Below the pieces are notes generated by a model that was not told the DNA's origin, did not search any database, and worked only from the letters and a program-made list of their open reading frames with translations. This document shows positions 9,297 through 17,194 of a stretch of 35,291 bases of DNA, piece by piece (positions within the stretch are counted from its first letter, which is position 1; each line of letters begins with the position of its first letter). The DNA is taken from the NCBI GenBank assembly GCA_024695475.1, contig JAILIC010000107.1, positions 1 to 35,291 on the forward strand. Reading direction: 5' to 3'. The translations under genes and the position numbers were made by a program. Source of the stretch: Treponema sp. GTDB taxonomy: Bacteria; Spirochaetota; Spirochaetia; Treponematales; Treponemataceae.

Positions 9297-10808
9297 TTAT
9301 GCGTTTTTACGACCAATAACAACTTTTTGCTGGCGTTCAAAACTAGCTTTTGGATTGCGATATGCAGTTGCCAGGAAGATGCCAAGGAATGTAACAGCAG
9401 CAATAATACCAACGATGTATGAAGTGGTAAGACCTGTGCTTCCCTTTGAACCAAGGTTAAAGCATTCTGGTGCATACATCAAATAAGTGATTGATACTGC
9501 TGACATGAATGTTGCAGGAATTGCTGCGAGCCAACAACGGTTGCGATCTTCATAGTTTGTTGCAAAGTATACAGCTCCAGCCCACAAAACGATCATAGCA
9601 AGTGTTTGGTTAGACCAAGAGAAGTATCTCCATACAACATTGTAGTTTAAGAAAGAAATTGCATAACCGACGAGCAACAGAGGAACAGCAACGCTCAAGC
9701 GTACTTTGATGCTCTTTTCGTCAAGTTTAAACCAGTCAAACAATGTCATACGTGCACTGCGGAATGCAGTATCACCAGAAGTGATAGGACAAGCAATAAC
9801 ACCCAATACGGCAATTGGACCACCAATTTTACCAAGAAGTGCAATACTCAATTCGTAAACTGAGTTTGGACCACCACCACCGATTGCTTTTAATGCAGAC
9901 AAACCAGTACCAGCTCCGTCTTTATTCCAGAAGAATGCAACTGCAGCTGATGCCCAGATCAAAGCGATGATACCTTCTGAAACCATGGCACCGTAGAAAA
10001 TGCGGCGTCCGTCTTTTTCAGATTTGATACAACGTGAGATAACTGGTGACTGGGTGGCATGGAATCCTGAAATTGCACCACAGGCAACGGTAATAAACAT
10101 AAGTGGCCAAATTGGGAGTACTTTTGTTGATCCATCCAGGCTTCCTGGATACAGATTCTTAAAGGTAAACTCCATCATTGGACGCTCTGCTGAATGAGCG
10201 ATGGTACCGATAGAAATACCGATTGCCATGAGAATCAGCAAAAGACCAAAGAGTGGGTATACTTTTGAAATGATTTTGTCAATTGGTAAGAGTGTAGCAA
10301 GGAAGTAGTAACAAAGAATGATAACTGTCCATACCTTGACATTTATAGGAGTAAGGCGAGCAAGCAAACCTGCAGGACCTACCATAAATACAACACCAAC
10401 CATTACGAGCAGTACGACAGAGAAAATGCGCATAACAGTATGCATTGCAGGTCCGAGGTATTTACCGGTTACTTCTGAAATGGAAGCACCATCATTACGT
10501 TCTGAAAGCATACCTGACAAAAAGTCGTGTACACCTCCGGCAAACAATGTTCCGGCAACAATCCAGATGTAGACGCTAGGTCCCCATAGGGCTCCAGAAA
10601 TTGCACCGAAGATCGGGCCTAGACCTGCGATGTTAAGGAGCTGGATAAGGAAAGCCTTTCCTGTTGATAGAGGAATGTAATCTACTCCGTCAGGATTTGC
10701 AATGGCTGGGGTAGGGTTGTCATTAGGTTTAAAAACCTTTTCGACAATATTACCGTACACGATGTATCCTACAATAAGGATACCCAACGCAACAAAGAAA
10801 GTTATCAT
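9297..10808 (-). CDS. cstA: CstA-family carbon starvation / pyruvate or peptide permease
   Basis: This 503-residue polytopic inner-membrane transporter has a run of hydrophobic helices through most of its length. Family landmarks are IPLSTGKAFLIQLLNIAGLGPIFGAI as adjoining segments, GGVHDFLSGM, CGAISGFHATQSPVISRC and GDTAFRSARM. Relatives in E. coli (CstA, BtsT) take up peptides or pyruvate. This one is the short form, without the extra C-terminal part of the enterobacterial proteins. I chose ATG 10808 because GGAGG lies 8 bases before it on the minus strand and the protein then begins with the first membrane helix; the open frame extends 12 codons further. It is a single-gene unit with its own promoter, a structured leader and a terminator. 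Confidence 0.93.
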   Translation of the reverse strand: MITFFVALGILIVGYIVYGNIVEKVFKPNDNPTPAIANPDGVDYIPLSTGKAFLIQLLNIAGLGPIFGAISGALWGPSVYIWIVAGTLFAGGVHDFLSGMLSERNDGASISEVTGKYLGPAMHTVMRIFSVVLLVMVGVVFMVGPAGLLARLTPINVKVWTVIILCYYFLATLLPIDKIISKVYPLFGLLLILMAIGISIGTIAHSAERPMMEFTFKNLYPGSLDGSTKVLPIWPLMFITVACGAISGFHATQSPVISRCIKSEKDGRRIFYGAMVSEGIIALIWASAAVAFFWNKDGAGTGLSALKAIGGGGPNSVYELSIALLGKIGGPIAVLGVIACPITSGDTAFRSARMTLFDWFKLDEKSIKVRLSVAVPLLLVGYAISFLNYNVVWRYFSWSNQTLAMIVLWAGAVYFATNYEDRNRCWLAAIPATFMSAVSITYLMYAPECFNLGSKGSTGLTTSYIVGIIAAVTFLGIFLATAYRNPKASFERQQKVVIGRKNA

Positions 10809-10823
10809 ACAATAAACCTCCAT

Positions 10824-10872
10824 AGACTTTTTGTTGGTAAACATTTTTTACATGTTTAGAAGTGCAAAGTCT
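10824..10872 (-). promoter_or_regulatory. Nested hairpin in the cstA mRNA leader
   Basis: Read on the minus strand, AGACTTT (10872-10866) pairs with AAAGTCT (10830-10824). Inside it, TAAACAT (10858-10852) pairs with ATGTTTA (10844-10838). Both 7-base stems are perfect. The outer stem ends just before the GGAGG ribosome-binding site, so folding could affect translation of cstA. I do not recognise a known riboswitch class. Confidence 0.5.
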
Positions 10873-10894
10873 TTTTTAAAAGTTTGGTAGTTTT

Positions 10895-10923
10895 AGTCTA
10901 TGTCCATATGTTTGATTTGTAAA
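10895..10923 (-). promoter_or_regulatory. Candidate cstA promoter
   Basis: On the minus strand TTTACA (10923-10918) and TAGACT (10900-10895) are 17 bases apart. Transcription would start about 80 bases before the ATG, giving a leader that contains the nested hairpin. The 338-base gap between cstA and the ABC operon holds this promoter, the hairpin and the divergent ABC promoter. I see no gene in it. Confidence 0.5.
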
Positions 10924-11082
10924 CGAAAAATTTTATAAAAAATAACCCATTTTTAAAAATATTACTCATCGAGGGACAACCTGATAGCGACTATAAAGTT
11001 ATGGATAGTTGCAATTTAAAAAACATGTATTGATAGATGATACAGAACCATTCTTTATTTCCTACTCGTTTACTAAGAATAC

Positions 11083-11111
11083 TTGACATACATCTTTATA
11101 AAACCTATTAT
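11083..11111 (+). promoter_or_regulatory. Promoter of the ABC importer operon
   Basis: A perfect TTGACA at 11083-11088 and TATTAT at 11106-11111 are separated by 17 bases, a strong sigma-70 match. It lies 35 bases before the start codon, and AGGAGAG follows at about 11134-11140. Confidence 0.75.
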
Positions 11112-11146
11112 GCAACTAGGTAATACTATTGATTAGGAGAGAGAGT

Positions 11147-12664
11147 ATGAAAAAAATAAGTGGTGGTCTTGTACCGCTTGTATTGGGTACCATATTTACT
11201 ATGATTGGTTGCGCAAAAAAACAGAGTGCTGCAAAAGTAACTGCTGTACCGACTGTATCTGATCCTGATGCTGTAATTTATGTTGGATCAACAAATCCGC
11301 CTGTTAGTTTAAATAATATTGCTGGTGGTAGTTCAGGTATTACGGAAGCTTTATATCGGAATGTATATGAACCTCTTTTGAGCCTTGAAGATGATGGATC
11401 CATACTGCCAACTTTGTCACCAACATACACAGTGTCTGATGATGGAACTGTGTATACATTTAAGTTACGTGAAGGTGTTCACTTTCATGATGGATCTGAA
11501 TTGACTGCTCAGGATGTAAAATACAGCTATGAGAGAGCTTTGTCACCAGAATCACACGCGGCTCGTAAAACTGATCTTGCTGTAATAGATCATATTGAAG
11601 TTGCAGATACCTATACTGTAAAAATTTACCTTAAGCAGCGTACTCAGTCATTTGATTATTATACTACTTTTGTCTGGATTGTAAAAAATGGTACTAAAGA
11701 TAACAGTGCCACTGCAAACGGAACTGGTCCATACAAACTTGTAGATTATCAATCTGGTACATCTCTATCTATTGAGCGTTTTGACGGTTATTGGGGTGAT
11801 AAGCCAAAAAATAAAAAAGTTGTATTTACTTATTTTTCTGACAGCAATGCAGAGACAAATGCACTGTTGGGTGGACAAATTGACCTTATCACAAATATTG
11901 ATACTCCTGAACAGCTTGCATCATTTAGTGGTAATGCCACATATACCATTGCAGAAGGAAATTCAACTACAAAACAGGTATTTGCATTTAATGACAAACG
12001 GGCACCTTTTAACGATACTCGTGTACGTCAGGCCCTTAGTCGTGGTGTAAATAAGGCTGCTGTATTGAAAGCCGCATGGAATGGCTATGGACAGCTTATA
12101 GGTTCTTTTGTTCCTCCATCAGATCCATGGTATGAAGATTTGAGCAGTATCAACGCTTATGATCCTGATTCTGCTAAAAAGCTTCTTGCTGAAGCCGGTT
12201 ATCCCAATGGTTTTACCTTTTCGCTGGTTACCCCTGCAACTGCAATTCATCAGTTGAGTGCACAGGCAATTAAAAGCGATCTTGCAAAAATTGGTGTGAC
12301 TGTTGAAATAAAGGTTATTGACCCATCTGCATGGTACGAAATTGTATTTAAAAACAAAGATTATGATGCTACTTTGCAGGAACACGTAAATGACCGAGAT
12401 TTGCTCTGGTATAGTAACCCTAACTTTTACTGGGGCTATGACAATGCGGAAGTACAGCAGTGGGCAAAAGACGCACAGTATGCTGCTTCTGCAGATGAAC
12501 AGACTGCGATATACAAAAAGATTGCTAAAAAAATAGCAGAAGAGGCAGCAAGCAGCTGGTTATTCCTATATCCACAGCTCCGTGTATCAGTAGCAAATGT
12601 AACTGGCTATCCTGTAAATGGTAAAAACTCATCATTTTTTGTCGGAAAGATAGAGAAAAAGTAG
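11147..12664 (+). CDS. Family 5 solute-binding lipoprotein of a peptide/nickel-type ABC importer
   Basis: A 505-residue lipoprotein has a signal peptide ending in TMIGC, so Cys22 is the expected lipidated residue. The mature protein has the SBP_bac_5 hallmark order: LYRNVYEPLLSLEDDGSILP, then YTFKLREGVHFHDGSELTAQDVKYSYER as adjoining segments, GTGPYKLVDY, and NDTRVRQALSRGVNKA. It captures substrate outside the membrane and hands it to the two permeases that follow. I chose ATG 11147 because AGGAGAG precedes it and the signal peptide starts there; an in-frame TTG at 11129 is unlikely. The substrate is uncertain: di- or oligopeptides, nickel, or a metal chelate are all possible for this family. 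Confidence 0.92.
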   Translation: MKKISGGLVPLVLGTIFTMIGCAKKQSAAKVTAVPTVSDPDAVIYVGSTNPPVSLNNIAGGSSGITEALYRNVYEPLLSLEDDGSILPTLSPTYTVSDDGTVYTFKLREGVHFHDGSELTAQDVKYSYERALSPESHAARKTDLAVIDHIEVADTYTVKIYLKQRTQSFDYYTTFVWIVKNGTKDNSATANGTGPYKLVDYQSGTSLSIERFDGYWGDKPKNKKVVFTYFSDSNAETNALLGGQIDLITNIDTPEQLASFSGNATYTIAEGNSTTKQVFAFNDKRAPFNDTRVRQALSRGVNKAAVLKAAWNGYGQLIGSFVPPSDPWYEDLSSINAYDPDSAKKLLAEAGYPNGFTFSLVTPATAIHQLSAQAIKSDLAKIGVTVEIKVIDPSAWYEIVFKNKDYDATLQEHVNDRDLLWYSNPNFYWGYDNAEVQQWAKDAQYAASADEQTAIYKKIAKKIAEEAASSWLFLYPQLRVSVANVTGYPVNGKNSSFFVGKIEKK

Positions 12665-12669
12665 GTAGT

Positions 12670-13632
12670 ATGTTGCGTTTTCTATTGCGCAGGACGCTCT
12701 TTTTGCTGGTATATACTTTTCTTGCGGGGAGCGTCTGTTTTTTTCTTCTTCGTCTTTTGCCGGGTGATGCCTCACTTACCCTTTCTGGAATTGAGGCAAC
12801 GGCAGAGGATATTGAGCAAGCTCGAGAAGATTTGGGATTGAATAAAAGCGTAGTCGTACAGTATGCGGAATGGACAGGCGGACTACTGCACGGTAATCTC
12901 GGAACTTCGTATTTGACAAAATTGCCAGTTGGACAAGAAATTGTAAGACGGCTTCCTGTTACGCTGCCTCTGAGTATCTGCAGCTTTATTCTTGCGGCAC
13001 TTATATCGGTTCCGCTAGGTATTGTTGCAGCTGTACATCGGAAAAATATACTTGGACTAGGAATTTCAGCTGTATCTGCAACAGGTGTAGCCGTCCCTTC
13101 TTTTTGGACAGGTATTATTCTTGTCTGGATTGTGGCATTAAAACTACATCTGTTACCTGCCGGGGGATTTCCGAGGGACGGGTGGGCACATCCTGTTATG
13201 GCTGTGCGGTCTTTGGTGCTGCCGGTAGTTACGGTGACAGCAGTAATGTCTGCCGGCCTCATCCGCTATGTCAGGTCTGTCGCGCAGGATGTACTCCGGC
13301 AGGATTATATCCGCACTGCACGTTCTTTGGGATTTTCGGCATTTCATGTGCGTATCCATCATGGACTAAGGAATATGGCGGTACCATTGTTGACGGTGCT
13401 GGTTATAGAGTTTACCTCATCGTTGTTAGGCGCAGTAGTTATCGAAAATGTATTTGCACTACCGGGACTAGGTGCATTCTTGTTGCAGGGAGTACGTTCT
13501 CGTGATTTTCCGGTAGTTCAAGATACCATTTTTCTTATCACGTTTTTTGTATTATTGACTGGTTTTATCATTGATGTGGTACAGCATCTTATTGATCCGC
13601 GCCTTTCGGTACGGAAGGATGGCACAGTATGA
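12670..13632 (+). CDS. ABC importer permease (DppB/OppB/NikB type)
   Basis: A 320-residue inner-membrane permease has about six hydrophobic segments. The N-terminal LRRTLFLLVYTFLAGSVCFF, the GLNKSVVVQYAEWTGGLLHGNLGTS segment and the cytoplasmic EAA-type loop (DYIRTARSLGFSAFHVRIHHGLRN, split around GFS) are typical of the DppB group. It starts 5 bases after the binding-protein stop and overlaps the next gene by 4 bases. The DNA from here to about 16000 looks somewhat richer in G and C than the binding-protein gene. I judged this by eye, not by measurement, so it may not mean transfer. Confidence 0.93.
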   Translation: MLRFLLRRTLFLLVYTFLAGSVCFFLLRLLPGDASLTLSGIEATAEDIEQAREDLGLNKSVVVQYAEWTGGLLHGNLGTSYLTKLPVGQEIVRRLPVTLPLSICSFILAALISVPLGIVAAVHRKNILGLGISAVSATGVAVPSFWTGIILVWIVALKLHLLPAGGFPRDGWAHPVMAVRSLVLPVVTVTAVMSAGLIRYVRSVAQDVLRQDYIRTARSLGFSAFHVRIHHGLRNMAVPLLTVLVIEFTSSLLGAVVIENVFALPGLGAFLLQGVRSRDFPVVQDTIFLITFFVLLTGFIIDVVQHLIDPRLSVRKDGTV

Positions 13633-14447
13633 AACAGAAAAACGTAACACTTGGTATCGGTATATGTCTGTTGTCACTTGTGTTGATTGCAGCACTTCTT
13701 TCTTTTTTCTGGCTGCCGTTTTCTCCTGAGGAAACGAATCCTCTGTTACGATTGTCTGCTCCAGACTACTTGCACTGGGCTGGTACAGATAAGCTTGGAA
13801 GAGATGTATTCAGTCAGCTGATGATTGGTGCGCGCTCAGTCATTTTTGTAGCGATTGTATCTCCGCTCATCGCAGCTATCATAGGAATTCCAATGGGGCT
13901 GTTTGCAGCGACATGTAAAGGAATTGTTGATGAGGGGCTTTCGCTTGCATTTGATGCGATGATAGCCTTCCCGTCCATTTTACTGGCAATGTTGGTAGTG
14001 ACGGTACGGGGAGCTTCACTGTTTTCCGCAGTCATTGCCATTGGAGTCTCTGCATCAGCTCCTGTAGCACGCGTTACCCGTGTAAATGCACTTGCTGTCC
14101 TTGCAACGGATTATGTACGAGCTGCCCGTGCCTGTGGTATGTCAAAAATACGTATTTTGCTACGTCATGTTATACCGAATATCAGCTCTATGGTTACCGT
14201 TCAGCTCGTTCTTGTTGCCTCAGGTGCCATATTGGCCGAGGCTTCCCTGGCCTATCTTGGACTGGGAGCTCCGCCGCCTCGAGCCTCATGGGGACGACTC
14301 CTTATGGAGTCCCAATCGTCAGTAATGACAGCTCCTTGGGGAGCGATAATTCCAGGAGTGGCAATTATCACCGTTGTCCTTGCCTTAAATTTTCTGGGTG
14401 ATGGACTGAGAGACGTACTTGATCCGCAGGAAGAGGTGAGTGTATGA
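13629..14447 (+). CDS. ABC importer permease (DppC/OppC/NikC type)
   Basis: The partner permease of 272 residues begins with one membrane helix (LGIGICLLSLVLIAALLSFF). The C-group signature HWAGTDKLGRDVFSQLMIGAR follows, in overlapping parts, and then the EAA-type loop DYVRAARACGMSKIRILLRHV. Five or six membrane segments are visible. It forms the heterodimeric channel with the upstream gene. Both ends overlap neighbours by 4 bases (ATGA), so translation of all five genes is tightly coupled. Confidence 0.93.
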   Translation: MKQKNVTLGIGICLLSLVLIAALLSFFWLPFSPEETNPLLRLSAPDYLHWAGTDKLGRDVFSQLMIGARSVIFVAIVSPLIAAIIGIPMGLFAATCKGIVDEGLSLAFDAMIAFPSILLAMLVVTVRGASLFSAVIAIGVSASAPVARVTRVNALAVLATDYVRAARACGMSKIRILLRHVIPNISSMVTVQLVLVASGAILAEASLAYLGLGAPPPRASWGRLLMESQSSVMTAPWGAIIPGVAIITVVLALNFLGDGLRDVLDPQEEVSV

Positions 14448-15256
14448 GTTTGGTAAGTGTTAAAAATCTGCATGTTGTGTTTCGTAAAAATGATGCACCT
14501 ATAATACGGGGTATAACCTTTGAGCTTGATGAGCATGAACGCCTTGCCATTATTGGGGAATCTGGTTCTGGCAAGTCTATGACTGCATTGTCGTTGTTAT
14601 CCCTTTTGCCATCGACTATGAAAGCTTCAGGGGTAGTAGAAGTCGCTGGTGTTGACATGATGCATGCGGATGAACGTACTCGTAACGCCATACGGGGAAA
14701 AACACTTGCTATCGTCTACCAGGAACCGCTTACAGCACTTGATCCACTCATGCGTGTCGGCAAGCAAATAGCCGAACCTGTACGCTTGCATCAGCACCTA
14801 AAAGGCAATGACCTTACAGAGGAAGTATTGAGTTTACTTCAAAAAGTTCGTCTTGATGACGGGGAGAGAATTGCACGTGCATTTCCACATGAATTATCAG
14901 GAGGCCAGCGACAGCGAGTTGCCATTGCCATGGCGCTTGCCTGTAAGCCGCGAATCTTGATAGCCGATGAACCAACGACCGCGCTGGATGTTACGATTCA
15001 AAAAGGTATACTGGAGCTGCTTGACAGTCTGGTTGAGTCTGAAAAGATGTCATTACTTTTTATCACGCATGACATATCGATTGCAAAACAGATATCCCAA
15101 CGCATGATAATCATGCAGCATGGCGTCATAGTGGAACAGGGACAGACTCAGTCGGTGGTGAATAATCCACAGCATGCATATACCCGACAGCTCTTTGAGG
15201 CAGCACGAGAATGTGCTGCAATTCCATTTGAGACAAAGGAGCGACTCTATGGCTGA
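14444..15256 (+). CDS. ABC importer ATPase, short NikD/DppD-like
   Basis: This 270-residue ATP-binding subunit has Walker A GESGSGKS (38-45), a Q-loop at VYQEP (91-95), signature LSGGQRQR (151-158), Walker B ILIADEP with catalytic Glu (171-177), and the switch histidine in FITHD. Oligopeptide ATPases such as OppD usually reach about 320-335 residues with a C-terminal oligo_HPY extension. Here the chain ends about 30 residues after the [17 protein letters not shown] stretch, so that extension is missing, as in NikD or CntD. It overlaps both neighbours. Confidence 0.93.
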   Translation: MSLVSVKNLHVVFRKNDAPIIRGITFELDEHERLAIIGESGSGKSMTALSLLSLLPSTMKASGVVEVAGVDMMHADERTRNAIRGKTLAIVYQEPLTALDPLMRVGKQIAEPVRLHQHLKGNDLTEEVLSLLQKVRLDDGERIARAFPHELSGGQRQRVAIAMALACKPRILIADEPTTALDVTIQKGILELLDSLVESEKMSLLFITHDISIAKQISQRMIIMQHGVIVEQGQTQSVVNNPQHAYTRQLFEAARECAAIPFETKERLYG

Positions 15257-16010
15257 TACAATCCTTGAAGGCTGTGACATATGCAAAACATTTAGACGAG
15301 GTGAAGATGTTGTCCATGCACTGCGTGGAGTAAGTTTTTGCCTAAAAGCGGGAAACAGTCTTGGTATTGTCGGTGAGTCAGGAGCAGGTAAGTCTACACT
15401 GCTTAACTGTATGCTGGCACTGGAACAGCCTGATTCCGGCAGTATTTTGTTCCATGAGGAAAAACTTAATCTACGTAATAAAGTACAGCTTAAACGGTTT
15501 AGGAGCGAAGTACAGGTAGTGTTCCAGGATCCAAAAAGTTCGCTTGATCCTCGTATGAATATAGAAGATATTATCGCAGAACCGCTTGATGCATTGCATG
15601 TACGGGGCAATCGCAGGGAACGTGTTTGTCAATTGCTTGAGGCGGTTGGACTGCCTCAAGAGAGTATCAAAAAATATCCACATGAGTTTTCTGGAGGACA
15701 GCGGCAGCGTATTGCCATAGCTCGTGCGCTTGCTCCACAGCCAAGAGTGGTTATCGCAGATGAGCCGGTAAGTGCCCTTGATGTATCGGTACGGCATCAG
15801 ATTCTTGAGCTGTTTAAGAGCCTTAAGCGTACCATGGCATTGTCTCTCGTACTTGTCTCGCATGATCTGGCTATCGTAGCACAATTGTGTGAGCAAAGCA
15901 TTGTCCTGCAGCATGGTCTGTGCGTCGAGTCAGGACTGACGGAACAGTTGTTCCTTGCTCCAGAACATGAGTATACCAGAGAGCTGATTGCAGCTATTCC
16001 AAATCGGTAA
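15249..16010 (+). CDS. ABC importer ATPase, short NikE/DppF-like
   Basis: The second ATP-binding subunit has 253 residues, with Walker A GESGAGKS, Q-loop VFQDP, signature FSGGQRQR, Walker B VVIADEP and switch histidine VSHD. Like its partner it lacks the oligo_HPY extension. The open frame extends back to 15174, deep inside the previous gene. I chose ATG 15249, which overlaps that gene by 8 bases and gives a normal N-terminus ([20 protein letters not shown]). It is the last gene of the importer operon. No hairpin-plus-T-run terminator is visible after it. Confidence 0.92.
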   Translation: MADTILEGCDICKTFRRGEDVVHALRGVSFCLKAGNSLGIVGESGAGKSTLLNCMLALEQPDSGSILFHEEKLNLRNKVQLKRFRSEVQVVFQDPKSSLDPRMNIEDIIAEPLDALHVRGNRRERVCQLLEAVGLPQESIKKYPHEFSGGQRQRIAIARALAPQPRVVIADEPVSALDVSVRHQILELFKSLKRTMALSLVLVSHDLAIVAQLCEQSIVLQHGLCVESGLTEQLFLAPEHEYTRELIAAIPNR

Positions 16011-16066
16011 TGATGAACAGGATTGTGACACCCGATGAGAAAGAATGACACCTGATATAAAAAAGC

Positions 16067-16195
16067 CTAATCGCCTACCTTATACAGATACACATGTGTA
16101 TCATTACTATATTCAGATACGTCAAATGCATTCCCATTGCTGGAACGAGCCCAATTGTTATAAGCTTGTTGTTTATCACCATTAAATATGCGTTT
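16067..16195 (-). pseudogene. Possible gene remnant after the LysR gene
   Basis: A start-less open frame of 42 codons on the minus strand ends at TAG 16069-16067 and reads, in part, AYNNWARSSNGNAFDVSEYS then THVYLYKVGD. Its Trp, Tyr, Asp and Asn pattern looks like the C-terminus of a real protein, not random translation. It overlaps the last bases of the LysR gene in another frame and has no start codon, so I read it as a decayed fragment. I do not recognise the parent protein. A perfect 16-base palindrome (16087-16102) lies inside it. Chance cannot be excluded. Confidence 0.3.
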
Positions 16196-17078
16196 TTAAT
16201 GCTTCGATATAGCTTGTTCCGTACCGAGAAAGCTGCATGCCTTTTTTGGTAATGTATCCGATGCGCATCTTTTCGTCATAATCAAATGGAACACTGACAA
16301 TCGATGGGCCGTTAAGTTCCTTGCTGATAACACCGGAACTGACGGTATAGCCATTGAGCCCAATTAAAAGATTAAACAGCGTTGCACGGTCACGGACGCA
16401 AATTGTCTTTTTGCGTTCAATCGCAGGAAAAGGCTCTTCTGAGAAATAAAATGAATTATGTTCCCCCTGCTCAAAGACAAGATAGGGATATGGTTCTAAA
16501 TCAGCAACAGTAACACTCTCTTTTTTTGACAAAGGGTTGTTCCTGCTTACAAATACATGAGGCTTGGCGGTAAAAAGCTCAGTAAAGGCAAGATCATTCT
16601 TTTTAAGAAGCTTATCAATCACTTCATCATTTTTTGAGTCCTTGTACAGAATTCCAATTTCGCTTTTTAAGCGGGAGATGTCTTCAATGATTTCGTATGT
16701 CTGGGTTTCGCGTAACGTAAAGTTATAAGTGGCACCGCCAAACTTTTTGATGACATCTACCATAGCATTTACTGCAAAAGAATAATGCTGGCATGACACG
16801 CTAAAAATGGGTGTCAGTTCCGTCTTTCCTTTGAATTTTTCTTCCAATAAATCGGCCTGCTCCAAAACTTGCCTTGCATACGCCAAAAAGCTTTGACCAT
16901 CTGAGGTAATTTCAACACCTTTGTTTTTTCTGGAAAAAATGGTGATGTGCATTTCTTCTTCAAGCTGATGAATGGCTGCCGTTAAACTTGGCTGCGAAAT
17001 AAACACCTGTTCCGCTGCTTTTGAAATGTTTTTATGGCGCGCAACTGCTTCTGCGTATTTTAATTGCTGGAGTGTCAT
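16182..17078 (-). CDS. LysR-family regulator, MtaR/MetR/CpsY-like
   Basis: A 298-residue transcription factor. Residues 1-60 form the winged helix-turn-helix (LQQLKYAEAVARHKNISKAA, then VFISQPSLTAAIHQLEEEM and IFSRKNKGVEIT). Residues about 90-295 form the periplasmic-binding-fold effector domain. The N-terminus resembles the streptococcal MtaR/CpsY group that controls methionine genes. It is divergent from a methionine-synthase-like gene across 116 bases, the classic layout for a LysR regulator and its target. A Met-box-like dyad lies in that gap. The effector is probably homocysteine, methionine or a related compound (inference). Confidence 0.9.
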   Translation of the reverse strand: MTLQQLKYAEAVARHKNISKAAEQVFISQPSLTAAIHQLEEEMHITIFSRKNKGVEITSDGQSFLAYARQVLEQADLLEEKFKGKTELTPIFSVSCQHYSFAVNAMVDVIKKFGGATYNFTLRETQTYEIIEDISRLKSEIGILYKDSKNDEVIDKLLKKNDLAFTELFTAKPHVFVSRNNPLSKKESVTVADLEPYPYLVFEQGEHNSFYFSEEPFPAIERKKTICVRDRATLFNLLIGLNGYTVSSGVISKELNGPSIVSVPFDYDEKMRIGYITKKGMQLSRYGTSYIEALKTHI

Positions 17079-17099
17079 GTACTGATTATAGTATCTGTC

Positions 17100-17114
17100 A
17101 TAGCTAAAATCTAT
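17100..17114. promoter_or_regulatory. Candidate LysR operator (Met-box-like dyad)
   Basis: ATAG-N7-CTAT is a perfect 4+4 dyad that also fits the general LysR box T-N11-A. The spacing is the same as in the streptococcal MtaR/MetR consensus, which has ATAG and CTAT arms around seven bases. Its centre (17107) lies 66 bases before the predicted start of the metE-like transcript, the usual LysR recognition position, and 29 bases before the regulator's own ATG. Confidence 0.55.
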
Positions 17115-17137
17115 ATCAAACTGCTAAAAAATAGTAT

Positions 17138-17166
17138 TTTTCATTATTTTCTATGTTTGTTATATT
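17138..17166 (+). promoter_or_regulatory. Candidate promoter of the methionine-synthase-like gene
   Basis: TTTTCA at 17138-17143 and TATATT at 17161-17166 are 17 bases apart, with TG at 17158-17159 making an extended -10. The -35 is poor, which suits a promoter that needs an activator. Confidence 0.45.
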
Positions 17167-17194
17167 TCCTATATATCTAATAGGAGATATGGAG

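Noticed and set aside
12525..13262. Long minus-strand open frame (245 codons) opposite the importer genes
   Set aside because: It lies opposite the end of the binding-protein gene and much of the first permease. Its translation is Ser/Thr/Pro/Arg-rich without any domain, and the plus-strand genes are clear family members.
15053..15610. Minus-strand open frame of 185 codons across the two ATPase genes
   Set aside because: It spans the junction of two well-supported ABC ATPases and shows no recognisable domain.
16026..16054. Short direct repeat TGACACC about 20 bases apart after the importer operon
   Set aside because: The unit is too short and occurs only twice, with no hairpin or array structure. 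It does not support an attachment site or CRISPR.
16087..16102. Perfect 16-base palindrome GATACACATGTGTATC
   Set aside because: It is a striking dyad, but it is far from any promoter I can identify and lies inside the possible gene remnant. I could not assign a regulator, so I did not list it as an operator.
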